A stretch of 64,000 nt of DNA from Rhynchopus sp. YZ270_cl-10. Lineage: Eukaryota; Euglenozoa; Diplonemea; Diplonemida; Diplonemidae. Each line of letters begins with the position of its first letter. The stretch's first letter is position 1. The stretch covers positions 1,054,001-1,118,000 of the forward strand of contig OZ037840.1 in NCBI GenBank assembly GCA_964035575.1, read 5' to 3'. Shown here piece by piece: positions 10,283 through 20,723 of the stretch. The notes under the pieces were generated by a model, which saw nothing but the letters and a program-made list of their open reading frames with translations, made no database searches and had not been told where the DNA came from. Both the position numbers and the translations under genes were made by a program.

Positions 10283-10596
10283 CTGGGAGGGGATGGGAGG
10301 GGGGGGGCCCTCAGGGGGGAACGAAAGGGTGTGATCTTGTTTCGTTGTTTTCTGATCTGTTCCGTCGTATTACCATTGCCATTATTTTTTCGACCCCTTT
10401 TTGCCCCGGAGTACCTTTCCAAAAAAACAAGTAAAGTGGCAGGGCACATCCTGTCCACTCTACTAATTTTTTTCCCCATGTTTCAACATAATATTATGCT
10501 TTCAGTTTATTGAGTGGGCATACGTTGAAATACTTTCTCCGAGTGAGTGGAGCCCTGTGAGGGACAACTCATTTTTTGTTTTCAAATATTTTCCCC

Positions 10597-11408
10597 CTTT
10601 TTCAACTTACCTTCCTTCACCCCCCTGTAAGGGCAACCGTAGGTGAAGTAAGGTATAGTATTGAAATCGATGTGGGGGGGGAGTAAAGGGTCAATTTTAC
10701 AAAACCAGATTTTGAGGAAAATTTTAGCCGAAAATGGGCCCCACGTATAAGGAACCGGGCTCATATTTCTCAAAATTTAAGTGGTCAAAAAATTATCCAA
10801 TTTTCGAGATTGACCCCACCACTGCACGGGCGGATCCCAAAAATGCAAATAAGGACCCTTTTTAATTTGTTCTCTTGAAATGTATAATTTCATGTTTTCG
10901 CGAAAAAAATAACAACTGATCCCTACAAGGGTTGAAGGAAGGTGGTTGAAAATAACAATAACAACAAGAACAACTAATTGCTAAGAAAAAACGGGTGTGA
11001 TGTGGAAAACTCCGCGCGATTTTCGAAACCACCGTAGCATCCTGGCGATTTGGTGGAGGTGCTGATGCGCCTGGTGTGATCGATGTGTTGTAGTCTGTGC
11101 ATTCTGTGTTCCTTCCGCACTGCTCCAACGACGACGACAATGTGGGGAGCCTGTGGACAACTACGAGCTGGAACACGCCGAGCCTGCCGAGCCGACGTCC
11201 AACAACGCTCTCGAGCAGATGGTGCTGGATGAAGAGGACAGCCCCCCTTCTTGAACGTTTCAGATGCTGGCGTCCCAGTGGGTCTGGCAGCGTACGAAGA
11301 GCGTTAGCATACCTACAGAAGAGCAGAATGCTGGGCGTGTTGTAGATTATTTCTACAGGATGGAGTTCCACATCACACCCCGTTTTTTTCCGATAGCAAT
11401 TACTTGTT
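10597..11408 (+). mobile_element. ~0.8-kb element carrying a gene fragment, copy 1
   Basis: This block is present inverted at 58757-59557, where comparison of the tandem units shows it as an insertion. It contains the GACCCCACCAC motif and a GC-rich coding-like stretch at ~11120-11260. That stretch reads on the + strand as an acidic C-terminus containing ELEHAEPAEPTSNNALEQM and a stop. The same reading is kept in the other copy. The source gene is not in this window. Confidence 0.55.
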
Positions 11409-11458
11409 TTAGGCTCGATTCTTCTGCACCACCTATTTTGCCATCACAAAATACATAC

Positions 11459-11559
11459 AGTATGACAAGTAATATTGGCGACCAAAAAAGTCGCCAATTA
11501 CAAGAAAACCCCCAAAATCCGCCAATATTATTTGGTCGACAAGTTTCTTGTCCTACTGA
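11459..11559. mobile_element. ~100-bp MITE, CAGTAKGACAAG termini
   Basis: CAGTATGACAAG at the left and CTTGTCCTACTG at the right, with internal inverted GGCGACC/GGTCG boxes. The target duplication is not clear. Confidence 0.5.
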
Positions 11560-11874
11560 AAAGTATGTTTTCATTGTGTCAAAAAAAAAAAACATTTTTT
11601 TCATTCGCCGGAAAAAAGGCTTTTGTTAGTTGCTGTGTTGGTTTCCCCACACCCTTTTTTTGTTTCATTTGATTTAGCCAGCTAGTGTTTACACTTTGTC
11701 TACGTCTCGAATGCTTCCCGATTGAGCGTATCTAACAACAACCAAAACAAAAGAAAGTACAAGAAGCAAAGTATGAAATGCAGGAAAAATAGACAAAGAA
11801 AACAAAGAGATTTTTTTGACAACGGGACAATAAAATTTTTGTGGTGTTAATTTCACTGTTCCAGCTTTCATTAG

Positions 11875-11960
11875 GTGACTAAGCGAGCCTTAAGTTCATT
11901 GTTACCAACTTTTCTTTTCTTTTTGTTCGTGTACCATACGCGCAATTTTTGTCTTTTCAG
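11875..11960 (+). promoter_or_regulatory. GTGACTAAGC hairpin element, copy D (diverged)
   Basis: TTAG|GTGACTAAGCGAGCCTTAAG with weaker stem pairing, then a pyrimidine tract ending GTCTTTTCAG at 11960, 86 nt in all. No flanking coding exon is recognised. Confidence 0.45.
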
Positions 11961-12300
11961 GTTTCTTTATTACGCTGTGTCCTGGTGTAGTCTGTGTGTT
12001 CTGTACGCGCAGAGTAACACCCGTCACTTCTTTTTTTTGCAATGTGTTTTGTGTCTGTTGGCGGAAAAGTAAATTGTAAAGTCGTGCCTGCAAAATACCG
12101 GTTAACTCTTCGGTGAGAATACGTGAGTGAGTAGCGTACCAACTTAACAAAGACGGGGTTTTTTTAAATAAATTATTTCTGAAACGGTACGCTAGGAGCT
12201 ATTCTTCCTTTTTGTTACAAAAATAAAACAAATCTAGCTTGGGATGGGTGGAGGTGACAGAAAAAAACATTCAGGTATTTTTTTAAAGGATAAAGGGCAC

Positions 12301-12688
12301 TCTGGGCCACTATGACTTTTGGACAGTATGGGCTCAAAAACGTTAAGAAAGACAGTTCAGACCCAGGCAGTGGCGGTAGTTTCATCAGGGTCTGGTTGAC
12401 AAGAACACTCGTGTGTTATGTGGGTTTGCGGGTTCTCGCGTCTGTAGTTCACCCAGCAGGCTCGTGGGTTTTATGTGGGTTGACGCGCAGGCTACAATAG
12501 AACCCCCGAGAACCCACATAAAACCCACAAGAGTGCTGGGTGAACCACAAACCCGAAAACCCACATACCACACAGGTGTGCTTGTCAACCAGTCCCTGAA
12601 ATGATACCACTACCACTGCCTGGGTCTGAACTGTCTTTCTTTAAAACGTTTTGGGCCCATACTGTCCAAAAGCCACTCAGTGGCCAGA
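12301..12688. mobile_element. 388-bp foldback (palindromic) element upstream of receptor gene 1
   Basis: Two arms of about 185 bp run TCTGGGCCACTATGACTTTT... inward and mirror at CTTTTGGACAGTATGGGC. The GTGGGTTTTATGTGGGTT block sits near the centre. Homology with the leader of receptor gene 2 starts only after this element (about 12695/16830). It therefore sits exactly at the edge of the duplicated promoter. Confidence 0.7.
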
Positions 12689-12925
12689 CTGTCCTCATCC
12701 CTTTTTGTGTACTTCTTATTACAAAAAGGCAACATATTCACTTGAGAAGAGTTGCACTCACGAGAGAAAAGAAAGCTTCTTGCATCTACTTTCCTTGTTT
12801 TTCGATCCTTGCCACCTCCCCTCTCCTTCGCTCCACACCAGCATCACAGATACACCACACACAAAAGTAAATACAGAACGAAGCAACAAACACTCTACGC
12901 CACTCGGTGAACTTTGCCAACGCTG

Positions 12926-12934
12926 TTTATATAT
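12926..12934 (+). promoter_or_regulatory. TATA-like box of receptor gene 1
   Basis: TTTATATAT 35 bp before the ATG, the same as at 17054-17062 before gene 2. Genes 3 and 4 have a different leader without it. A TATA role is inferred from sequence alone. Confidence 0.35.
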
Positions 12935-12960
12935 CTCGATCTTCCTTTGGCGTCTGAACC

Positions 12961-15450
12961 ATGCCGGGAGATGCAGTGACCGTACTTCCACCACGGAAGG
13001 GCGTGTCGTTCCGTCCACCCATTCTGTGTGTGTTTGCTGTTGCAACGCTGGTGTCGACATGTGCGTCGATGGGGGGTGGTCTGGTGATGTACTTCGAGAG
13101 TCTTGCATCGCTTGAGGCGACTGTGGAGACAACAAGCAAGAGCGAGGTGGAGGGACTCGAGAACACACTCAAGACACTTCTTGTCCTCACGACGTACACA
13201 GCAGACTCTGTGCGTGCCTTCCACTACAACAACGAAGTGGTCTCGAGCCACGACCCACGGGTCGTCTCAAACCAGACACGTGCCTTCACTTTCAGCAACA
13301 CAAAGTCGATGCATCTTGGTGGTGCTGGGTACGTCCTTGTTCCGTACGACATCGCCGATGGTTCAGGAGTGTACAGTTTTGTATGGAACGAGCCGCTCAA
13401 GGAGAAGGGGCAATTTTACTACATGCACGCAGAACATCACAAGTACCTGAACCACACCGAGGGGCTTGAGTACTTTCCTGTGAACCACTCTGCTGACCCG
13501 CCAGTGCCAACACGGATGATGATCCACACGAGCCTTGTGGATGAGGGCACAGGTGAGTTGGGAGAGTGGGTGTACGACTGGGATGGTGTGACCTACTTGA
13601 CAGAGATGTTACCACGCGACTACGACCCACGTGACGGAGTGCCTCCACCAGGTTGGGAGGCAGGCCTGTCCGAGGCTGTGGGTCACCAGTGGCGACCACC
13701 AGGTGCCTGGAGGTCTGTCGATGGTTCTGTGTACACATACTCTGGGTACGACTCGGTGCACGTGCCACCCCCAGCACCACACCCGTGGAGCAAGTACAGA
13801 GCAGTGCTGATTGTCGGTCTGCACATGTTCGTTCCGTGGCAGGTGGACCTGGACGAGTACAAAGCACGCAACGCTGAGACGACAGTTGCTTTGGTGGACG
13901 CAAAGCTGCGCATCGTCTTTGCATCCACGACAGGGCGGTCCATGGTCGACAGGTGCATGACCACGAGGAACAGTTTCTCTGTGACAAGCCCGCTGTCCTG
14001 TGCGACACGAGTGGACGAGATACCGTCCCTGAAGAAGGCGTTCGACGACTTGGTGAACGAAGATGTGTACGAAGGGACGTTCCGGACGATGACACTTGAC
14101 GGTGAGGAACACTTTGTGCGTCGGAGTGCAACCTTCCACCAGGACCTGTTCCTGTTGTGGTACCGCCCGAAGTCGACTGTGCAGGGGAAGGTGCAGGAGG
14201 CGCTGGTTGTGCTGATCATCTTCACAGCTCTGGTGTTTGTGTTTGACCTGCTGGTGTCGACGCTCGAAGTTGTCTTCATTGCGCAGCCGATGCGACAGCT
14301 CTCTGCAGCCATCCAGAATGTCAGCAACTTTGAAACGGAATCTGCCACTGCTGCGATCTCACGTTACGACAACGCACATGTCGTGATCAAGGAGATCAAC
14401 TCGCTCATGGTGGGGATGCTCTTCACCATCCAACGCCTGGAGGAGTTCCGCACCTTTATGCCGCAGTCTGTGGTCCCAGGCCAGCAGGACGAGGCAGAGG
14501 AGTCGGCTGGTCAGTCTGTCACTTCCTTGTCGGATGGAAGCTCTCCTGTGTCCCGCATGTCATCAGTGTCGCAAAAAAGTGCAGCAGCAGGCGCACCTAC
14601 AACTACTCTGCTTGGCCTGCACCTGACAAGCAAGGATGTGGGGTTGCTGTACGTGAACGCACTCGGGTGGGACACACGCCAAGACAGCGAGGGTGTGCTG
14701 CGTGCGAGCAACGCGCTTGCTGCATACGTGCTGGGCTGTGTCGCACAGCACTCAGGTGTGCTGGACAACTTCTCGGGGGACCGCTACCTCATTGGGTGGA
14801 ACACTGCACGGCGTACGTGCAGCCCTGCCACAGCAGCATGCAACACAGCACTGCGCATGTCTGCAGGACAGGGTGGTGTGTGTGCGTTCCGTCTTTCCTG
14901 CGCTATCGCATTCGGCCCTGCGAAGGTGGGGAACGTGGGCACAGCACAGCTGAGGCGCTTCTCTGTGATCACACCTTTGATTCCGTGGCTGATGACGATG
15001 GAGGCATACGCGAAGACCTGCAATGTACCACGTGTCACCGATGATGCGACGGCCCGCCACTTGGAACGTTCTATTATATGCCGTGTGTTTGATGCTGTTG
15101 TGCGTGAACGTCCGAGCAAGGTGATGCCACTGCTGGAGGTGCTGCACAGAGAGGAAGCCTCGCCTCAGGAGTGGATGTACGAGCTGACAGAGTTGGACGC
15201 GAAGAACGGCGACAGCAAGGCTGCGAACAGCATTGCGCACTGCATCGTGAAGGGCGACTGGGACGCTGCCGACAAGCAGTACGACAAGCTCGCAGACAAG
15301 AACGACCTTACGCCCATCTGGGCAGATGCGCTGGAGAAGAGATGTTTTGATCCCATGCGCCTGTTCTTCTCCCGTTACAGCGATACAAAGTGCGCAAACA
15401 CGCCTTCTGCCTGTGAAACCAGCCAAAAGACTACGGAAGTAAAGATTTGA
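12961..15450 (+). CDS. Receptor with ectodomain and degenerate cyclase homology domain, gene 1
   Basis: 829-aa two-pass membrane receptor. TM1 is at ~21-43 and the ectodomain at ~44-412, the latter with Asn-glycosylation sites NQT, NHT and NHS; its fold looks dCache-like. TM2 is at ~413-437, followed by a helical linker (~440-505), a Ser-rich hinge (~510-548), a cyclase-like domain (~549-720) and a helical tail. The output domain has YVNALGW where an active enzyme has FxDIxxST. It keeps the Asp of FSGDRYLIGW but lacks the Asn/Arg pair, so catalysis is unlikely. The domain resembles the second, degenerate domain of the cyclase at 1-1632. The hinge is KSAAAGAPTT type and the tail contains VLHREEASPQEW, both shared with gene 4. 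The leader is shared with gene 2. Confidence 0.9.
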   Translation: MPGDAVTVLPPRKGVSFRPPILCVFAVATLVSTCASMGGGLVMYFESLASLEATVETTSKSEVEGLENTLKTLLVLTTYTADSVRAFHYNNEVVSSHDPRVVSNQTRAFTFSNTKSMHLGGAGYVLVPYDIADGSGVYSFVWNEPLKEKGQFYYMHAEHHKYLNHTEGLEYFPVNHSADPPVPTRMMIHTSLVDEGTGELGEWVYDWDGVTYLTEMLPRDYDPRDGVPPPGWEAGLSEAVGHQWRPPGAWRSVDGSVYTYSGYDSVHVPPPAPHPWSKYRAVLIVGLHMFVPWQVDLDEYKARNAETTVALVDAKLRIVFASTTGRSMVDRCMTTRNSFSVTSPLSCATRVDEIPSLKKAFDDLVNEDVYEGTFRTMTLDGEEHFVRRSATFHQDLFLLWYRPKSTVQGKVQEALVVLIIFTALVFVFDLLVSTLEVVFIAQPMRQLSAAIQNVSNFETESATAAISRYDNAHVVIKEINSLMVGMLFTIQRLEEFRTFMPQSVVPGQQDEAEESAGQSVTSLSDGSSPVSRMSSVSQKSAAAGAPTTTLLGLHLTSKDVGLLYVNALGWDTRQDSEGVLRASNALAAYVLGCVAQHSGVLDNFSGDRYLIGWNTARRTCSPATAACNTALRMSAGQGGVCAFRLSCAIAFGPAKVGNVGTAQLRRFSVITPLIPWLMTMEAYAKTCNVPRVTDDATARHLERSIICRVFDAVVRERPSKVMPLLEVLHREEASPQEWMYELTELDAKNGDSKAANSIAHCIVKGDWDAADKQYDKLADKNDLTPIWADALEKRCFDPMRLFFSRYSDTKCANTPSACETSQKTTEVKI

Positions 15451-16590
15451 GAATTTAAGTCACTGATATTTTGTCTATTTTTCCGTGTAGCTCCCACCAC
15501 AAGACGGGATTGTTTCAGAAATGCCACAAAATCACCTCTTGGGAGGGGAAAAGCCGCAGGAAATTTGCACCTGTTTTTGAGACCTTACTAAAACCAAAGG
15601 AGCCTCATTGTTCAGAGTAAGGATTCTTTGGAGTGTTTTTGGACACACATGTGACCCCACCGCGGAGAGCAATCAGCTCGCGCAATCGAAAGAAGGCAGA
15701 GAAAATGGGGTGTCCTGGTGGTACCACACTAACACCCACTTTAACATGCTTTCATCCCATTCCACCCCATTCCACCCCCTCTCAGCACTTGAATGAATAA
15801 ACAACAAATAAAAGCTACTTTCCAGAGCTTCCTTTTATGTACATTAGCCTTCAGGCGACATTGAGTACAGATCCTGCACTAGCAGGTGATTGTCGACACA
15901 ACTAAAAAAAAATCTTGGAAAAAGAAGAATGCTGTACCGCAACACCTGCGTGATGATAGATACACAAATCTGTTGAAAATAATATGAAAAAGTGAAGAAC
16001 AAAACACAACCCACTGCTCCCTAATAATAAAAAAGGTGAAAATGTATGTCATTTTGATTTATTGATGTGCAAAGGGACAGGCCGGAACACACCACCCCCG
16101 ACTCATTCCCCCGGGTTCAGTAGTGCCGTCTGTAAATTAGTACCCCATCTTTTTCATTACTCCCCGTCCCGCCCTCCTTTTGTTCAAAGATACGCCAAAA
16201 CCCATCCAAAACCCCATTTTCTCGGGGGGTACCAAATGAAACCCTGTCTTACTGACAAAAAAAAAAAAATTGAATTTGAAGAAGAAAAAAACACCCCCCA
16301 AAAACGGGTACAGCTTTTTACAAAGTCCTCACACTCACCCCTCCACACCCCTCTCTATTTGACGCAATGCACTACAATGACTCTGTATCCCCCACCTACT
16401 GCTTTTCTATACGTGTGTCCCCACCCCCACCCTCTCCACTGCTTTTGTTTGGGCCTGACTGGCAATGAGAACGGTATTCACTCGACCTCACTACACCATG
16501 TACATCTTTGAAGGGCACCTCTGCCGTGTGTTACCGGCTATGGTAGTAACAAAGATATTCCATAGTCCCGAATAACAAAAACGCTGCGAC
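15451..16590. other. Spacer after receptor gene 1
   Basis: No gene is supported. Just past the stop it joins a dispersed repeat (GAATTTAAGTCACT, then CCCACCACAAGACGGGATTG) that also occurs at 7270-7350 and inverted near 47500. The block 15893-16035 matches the region after genes 2 and 3 (AAAAAGAAGAATGCTGTACC), a remnant of the same tandem unit. Confidence 0.6.
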
Positions 16591-16830
16591 GAGGAAGCAA
16601 AGCTCCCCAGCAACTGGAGCAGCTGTTCTTTGCGCTCAACGTATTGGCCTTCGTATGCACCGTGCTCTTCCAGGTTCTGGCGTACGAGGAGATCTGGGCG
16701 GGTCCGTTCTCCCTTTTCTCGCAGTGGCTGTTCTTCGCCACTTCTGCCTACTGTGTGCTCGCGGTTGTCTGCAAAGCCCCGGTCACGAACCGCATACTTG
16801 TCTGTGTTTCGTCTGCATATGCATCATCCC
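16590..16830 (+). pseudogene. Fragment of a membrane-protein coding sequence
   Basis: GC-rich open stretch with no convincing start or stop of its own. It encodes two hydrophobic helices (ALNVLAFVCTVLFQVLAYEE and SLFSQWLFFATSAYCVLAVV) and then merges into the leader of receptor gene 2. The composition is that of the coding regions, not of the spacers. It is probably a gene relic or captured exon. Family not recognised. Confidence 0.4.
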
Positions 16831-17053
16831 TTTTTGTGTACTTCTTTTTACAAAAAGGCAACATATTCACTTGAGAAGAGTTGCACTCACGAGAGAAAAG
16901 AAAGCTTCTTGCATCTACTTTCCTTGTTTTTCGATCCTTGCCACCTCCCCTCTCCTTCGCTCCACACCAGCATCACAGATACACCACACACAAAAGTAAA
17001 TACAGAACAAGCAACAAACACTCTACGCCACTCGGTGGACTTTGCCAACGCTG

Positions 17054-17062
17054 TTTATATAT
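17054..17062 (+). promoter_or_regulatory. TATA-like box of receptor gene 2
   Basis: TTTATATAT 35 bp before the ATG. The leader is almost identical to that of gene 1 from about 16830 onward. Confidence 0.35.
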
Positions 17063-17088
17063 CTCGATCTTCCTTTGGCGTCTGAACC

Positions 17089-19563
17089 ATGCCGGGGGAT
17101 GCAGTGACCGTACTTCCACCACGGAAGGGCGTGTCGTTCCGTCCACCCATTCTGTGTGTGTTTGCTGTTGCAACGCTGGTGTCGACATGTGCGTCGATGG
17201 GGGGTGGTCTGGTGATGTACTTCGAGAGTCTTGCATCGCTTGAGGCGACTGTGGAGACAACAAGCAAGAGCGAGGTGGAGGGACTCGAGAACACACTCAA
17301 GACACTTCTTGTCCTCACGACGTACACAGCAGACTCTGTGCGTGCCTTCCACTACAACAACGAAGTGGTCTCGAGCCACGACCCACGGGTCGTCTCAAAC
17401 CAGACACGTGCCTTCAGCTTCAGCAACACAAAATCTATGCATCTTGGTGGTGCTGGGTACGTCCTTGTTCCGTACGACATCGCCGATGGTTCGGGGGTGT
17501 ACAGCCTTGTGTGGAACGAGCCGCTCAGGGAGAAGGGGAAATTTTACTACATGCACGGGGAACATCACAAGTACCTGAACCACACCGAGGGGCTTGAGTA
17601 CTTTCCTGTGAACCACTCTGCTGACCCGCCAGTGCCAACACGGATGATGGTTCACACGAACCTTCTGGATGAGGGAACAGGTGAGGTGGACGAGTGGGTG
17701 TACGACTGGGATGGTGTGAACTACTTAACAGACATGTTACCACACGACTACGACCCACGTGACGGGGTTCCTCCACCAGGTTGGGATGCAGGTCTGGCCC
17801 AGGCTGTGGGTCACAAGTGGCGTCCACCACGTGCCTGGAGGTCTGTCGATGGTTCTGTGTACACATACTCTGGGTACGACTCGGTGCACGTGCCACCCCC
17901 AGCACCACACCCGTGGAGCAAGTACAGAGCAGTGCTGATTGTCGGTCTGCACATGTTCCTTCCGTGGCAGGTGGACCTGGACGACTACAAAGCACGCAAC
18001 GCTGAGACGACAGTTGCTTTGGTGGACGCAAAGCTGCGCATCGTCTTTGCATCCACGACAGGACGGTCCATGATCGACAGGTGCATGACCACGAGGAACA
18101 GTTTCTCTGTGACAAGCCCGCTGTCCTGTGCGACACGGGTGGACGAGATACCGTCCCTGAAGAAGGCGTTCGACGACTTGGTGAACGAAGATGTGTACGA
18201 AGGGACGTTCCGGACGATGACACTTGACGGTGAGGAACACTTTGTGCGTCGGAGTGCAACCTTCCACCAGGACCTGTTCCTGTTGTGGTACCGCCCGAAG
18301 TCGACTGTGCAGGGGAAGGTGCAGGAGGCGCTGGTTGTGCTGATCATCTTCACAGCTCTGGTGTTTGTGTTTGACCTGCTGGTGTCGACGCTCGAAGTTG
18401 TCTTCATTGCGCAGCCGATGCGACAGCTCTCTGCAGCCATCCAGAATGTCAGCAACTTTGAAACGGAATCTGCCACTGCTGCGATCTCACGTTACGACAA
18501 CGCACATGTCGTGATCAAGGAGATCAACTCGCTCATGGTGGGGATGCTCTTCACCATCCAACGCCTGGAGGAGTTCCGCACCTTTATGCCGCAGTCTGTG
18601 GTCCCAGGCCAGCAGGACGAGGCAGAGGAGTCGGCTGGTCAGTCTGTCACTTCCTTGTCGGATGGGAGCTCTGCAGTGTCGCGCATGTCATCAGTGTCGC
18701 AGACCGTAACGGCCACCGCACCAGCAACGGTGAACACACCTGCAACTGTACTTGGCCTGCACCTGACAAGCAAGGATGTGGGGTTGCTGTACGTGAACGC
18801 ACTCGGGTGGGACACACGCCAAGACAGCGAGGGTGTGCTGCGTGCGAGCAACGCGCTTGCTGCATACGTGCTGGGCTGTGTCGCACAGCACTCAGGTGTG
18901 CTGGACAACTTCTCGGGGGACCGCTACCTCATTGGGTGGAACACTGCACGGCGTACGTGCAGCCCTGCCACAGCAGCATGCAACACAGCACTGCGCATGT
19001 CTGCAGGACAGGGTGGTGTGTGTGCGTTCCGTCTTTCCTGCGCTATCGCATTCGGCCCTGCGAAGGTGGGGAACGTGGGCACAGCACAGCTGAGGCGCTT
19101 CTCTGTGATCACACCTTTGATTCCGTGGCTGATGACGATGGAGGCATACGCGAAGACCTGCAATGTACCACGTGTCACCGATGATGCGACGTCCCGCCAC
19201 TTGGAACGGTCTATTTTATGCCGTGTGTTTGATGCTGTTGTGCGTGAACGTCCGAGCAAGGTGGTGCCACTGCTGGAGGTCGTCCGGAAGGAAGAGTTTA
19301 CACCTCAGGAGTGGATGTACGAGCTGACAGAGTTGGACGCGAAGAACGGCGACAGCAAGGCTGCGAACAGCATTGTACACTGCATCCTCAAGCGCGACTG
19401 GGAGGAGGCAGCCAAGCAGTACGACATGCTCACAGACCAGAACGACCTTGCGCACATCTGGGCAGATGCACTGAGGAGGAGACGGTTCGATCCCATGCGC
19501 CTGTCCTTCTCCCGTTGCAGGGATACAACTCGGTGCGAAAACACGAATTCTGACTGTACTTAG
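17089..19563 (+). CDS. Receptor with degenerate cyclase homology domain, gene 2
   Basis: 824 aa, same architecture as gene 1 and identical over long stretches of the second half of the ectodomain, TM2 and linker. It differs in an ectodomain patch (residues ~135-300: EPLREKGKFYYMHG, TDMLPHDYDP, GLAQAVGHKWRPPRAW). Its hinge is TVTATAPATVNTPATV. The tail contains VVRKEEFTPQEW and ends ENTNSDCT, as in gene 3. The leader is gene-1 type while the tail is gene-3 type, so the gene is a mosaic. The first catalytic Asp position is Asn, as in the other copies. A signalling role without catalysis is inferred. Confidence 0.9.
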   Translation: MPGDAVTVLPPRKGVSFRPPILCVFAVATLVSTCASMGGGLVMYFESLASLEATVETTSKSEVEGLENTLKTLLVLTTYTADSVRAFHYNNEVVSSHDPRVVSNQTRAFSFSNTKSMHLGGAGYVLVPYDIADGSGVYSLVWNEPLREKGKFYYMHGEHHKYLNHTEGLEYFPVNHSADPPVPTRMMVHTNLLDEGTGEVDEWVYDWDGVNYLTDMLPHDYDPRDGVPPPGWDAGLAQAVGHKWRPPRAWRSVDGSVYTYSGYDSVHVPPPAPHPWSKYRAVLIVGLHMFLPWQVDLDDYKARNAETTVALVDAKLRIVFASTTGRSMIDRCMTTRNSFSVTSPLSCATRVDEIPSLKKAFDDLVNEDVYEGTFRTMTLDGEEHFVRRSATFHQDLFLLWYRPKSTVQGKVQEALVVLIIFTALVFVFDLLVSTLEVVFIAQPMRQLSAAIQNVSNFETESATAAISRYDNAHVVIKEINSLMVGMLFTIQRLEEFRTFMPQSVVPGQQDEAEESAGQSVTSLSDGSSAVSRMSSVSQTVTATAPATVNTPATVLGLHLTSKDVGLLYVNALGWDTRQDSEGVLRASNALAAYVLGCVAQHSGVLDNFSGDRYLIGWNTARRTCSPATAACNTALRMSAGQGGVCAFRLSCAIAFGPAKVGNVGTAQLRRFSVITPLIPWLMTMEAYAKTCNVPRVTDDATSRHLERSILCRVFDAVVRERPSKVVPLLEVVRKEEFTPQEWMYELTELDAKNGDSKAANSIVHCILKRDWEEAAKQYDMLTDQNDLAHIWADALRRRRFDPMRLSFSRCRDTTRCENTNSDCT

Positions 19564-19921
19564 GCCGAAAAATTGAACTTTACAAAATTACCGAAATCTG
19601 AATCATTGTTCACCCTAAAATTAGTCTACCTTTTCAGAATTTTTCTGGAAGTCCGACCTTTTTAGCGGTCGACAATTATTCCGATTCCAGTATGTGTGAG
19701 AGAAGCAAAAAAAAGAAAGTGGATATTGCACAACTGTGGCAACACAAACCGTGGAAACTACAGTACTCCAACAATTTATCAAAAAAACAAACAAAGAAAC
19801 ATCTTGAAAAAGAAGAATGCTGTACCGCACCACCTGCGTGATGCCTGATACACCAAATCTGTTGAAAAGAATGTGAAAACGTGAAGAACTGAACACAACC
19901 TACTGCCCCCTAAAAAAAAGG
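19564..19921. other. Downstream region of receptor gene 2 (tandem-unit sequence)
   Basis: No gene. Collinear with 37960-38250 after gene 3, with a ~60-bp difference near 19650-19710. It marks the start of the duplicated spacer. Confidence 0.7.
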
Positions 19922-19928
19922 GTGAAAT

Positions 19929-20723
19929 CAGGGTCCTAGGTATAGGGAACGGAAAAGGTGCGGCACCTTTTCCGTTAAATTCGGATTTTTTTTTTTTTTT
20001 TTGGGGGGGATTTTTTTTTTTTGGGTCCCCCCAAAGAAAAAAATTCCAGTAACGGGGGTCCCTCCGACACTCAGCTCACAACAGAATTTATTGCTGCCCA
20101 AAATCTCAATTTCCCATACAAAAATGCTCGCATTCAGAAGGAAAGCGCTTGCGAAACCCGAGGGGGCTCAAGGGCACACCGTGGGAGAACTCGACTCATT
20201 TGGTCAAACGCCGAAGGAAAAGGAAGCATGCAGCGAAGCGAAAGCAAAAAAGTAGCGTACCGTGCGCCTGCGGCGCAAGATTGCAACACCCTTTCACATG
20301 ACATAGTTTGTCAGCAAAAATGTGCTATTTTAAGTGATTTTTTTTTGAAATATTGCGTACCGTGGCTTCGCCAGAAACTTTCGTTTTAGCAAAATACGGA
20401 AGTAAAATTTACGCAAACTGACGATAATTACCAACGAAAGTGCTATTCTATGCCAACATTTTAGAAATGTTGCGTACCGTGGCTTCGCCAGGAACCTTTG
20501 GGTGCCATGAGCGTCGTTTCTTTTTGTAAATGTACTGAGGTTATTGATAAGCGCACGATTCTTTCGTGCCACACATTCTTGGATGGGTAACATCATTGTC
20601 GTTGGAGTAATCATTTTTTGAGGCTGTTGTGGGGTGGTAAATATTCCGCGCGCAGCGCGGAATTTTTTTTTTTTTGCAGCACCTTTTCCGTTTCCGTTTT
20701 TTTTATTTGGACCTAGAACCCTG
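19929..20723. mobile_element. Non-autonomous hAT-like element (795 bp)
   Basis: Starts CAGGGTCCTAGGT and ends ACCTAGAACCCTG. It is flanked by GTGAAAT (7 bp; 8 bp if the end is shifted by one base). The uninterrupted site is present near 38250 in the next unit. Longer subterminal inverted pieces (GGAACGGAAAAGGTGC) lie just inside. It includes TGCGTACCGTGGCTTCGCCA boxes shared with 7890-8020. No transposase gene is seen. Confidence 0.8.

Noticed and set aside
10597-11408. Helitron
   Set aside because: No TC start, CTRR end or terminal hairpin could be placed at either copy's boundary.
13397-14348. Minus-strand open frames of 160-240 codons opposite the receptor genes (also opposite genes 2-4)
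   Set aside because: They mirror the GC-rich codons of the real genes, are conserved only because the sense strand is, and show no domain.
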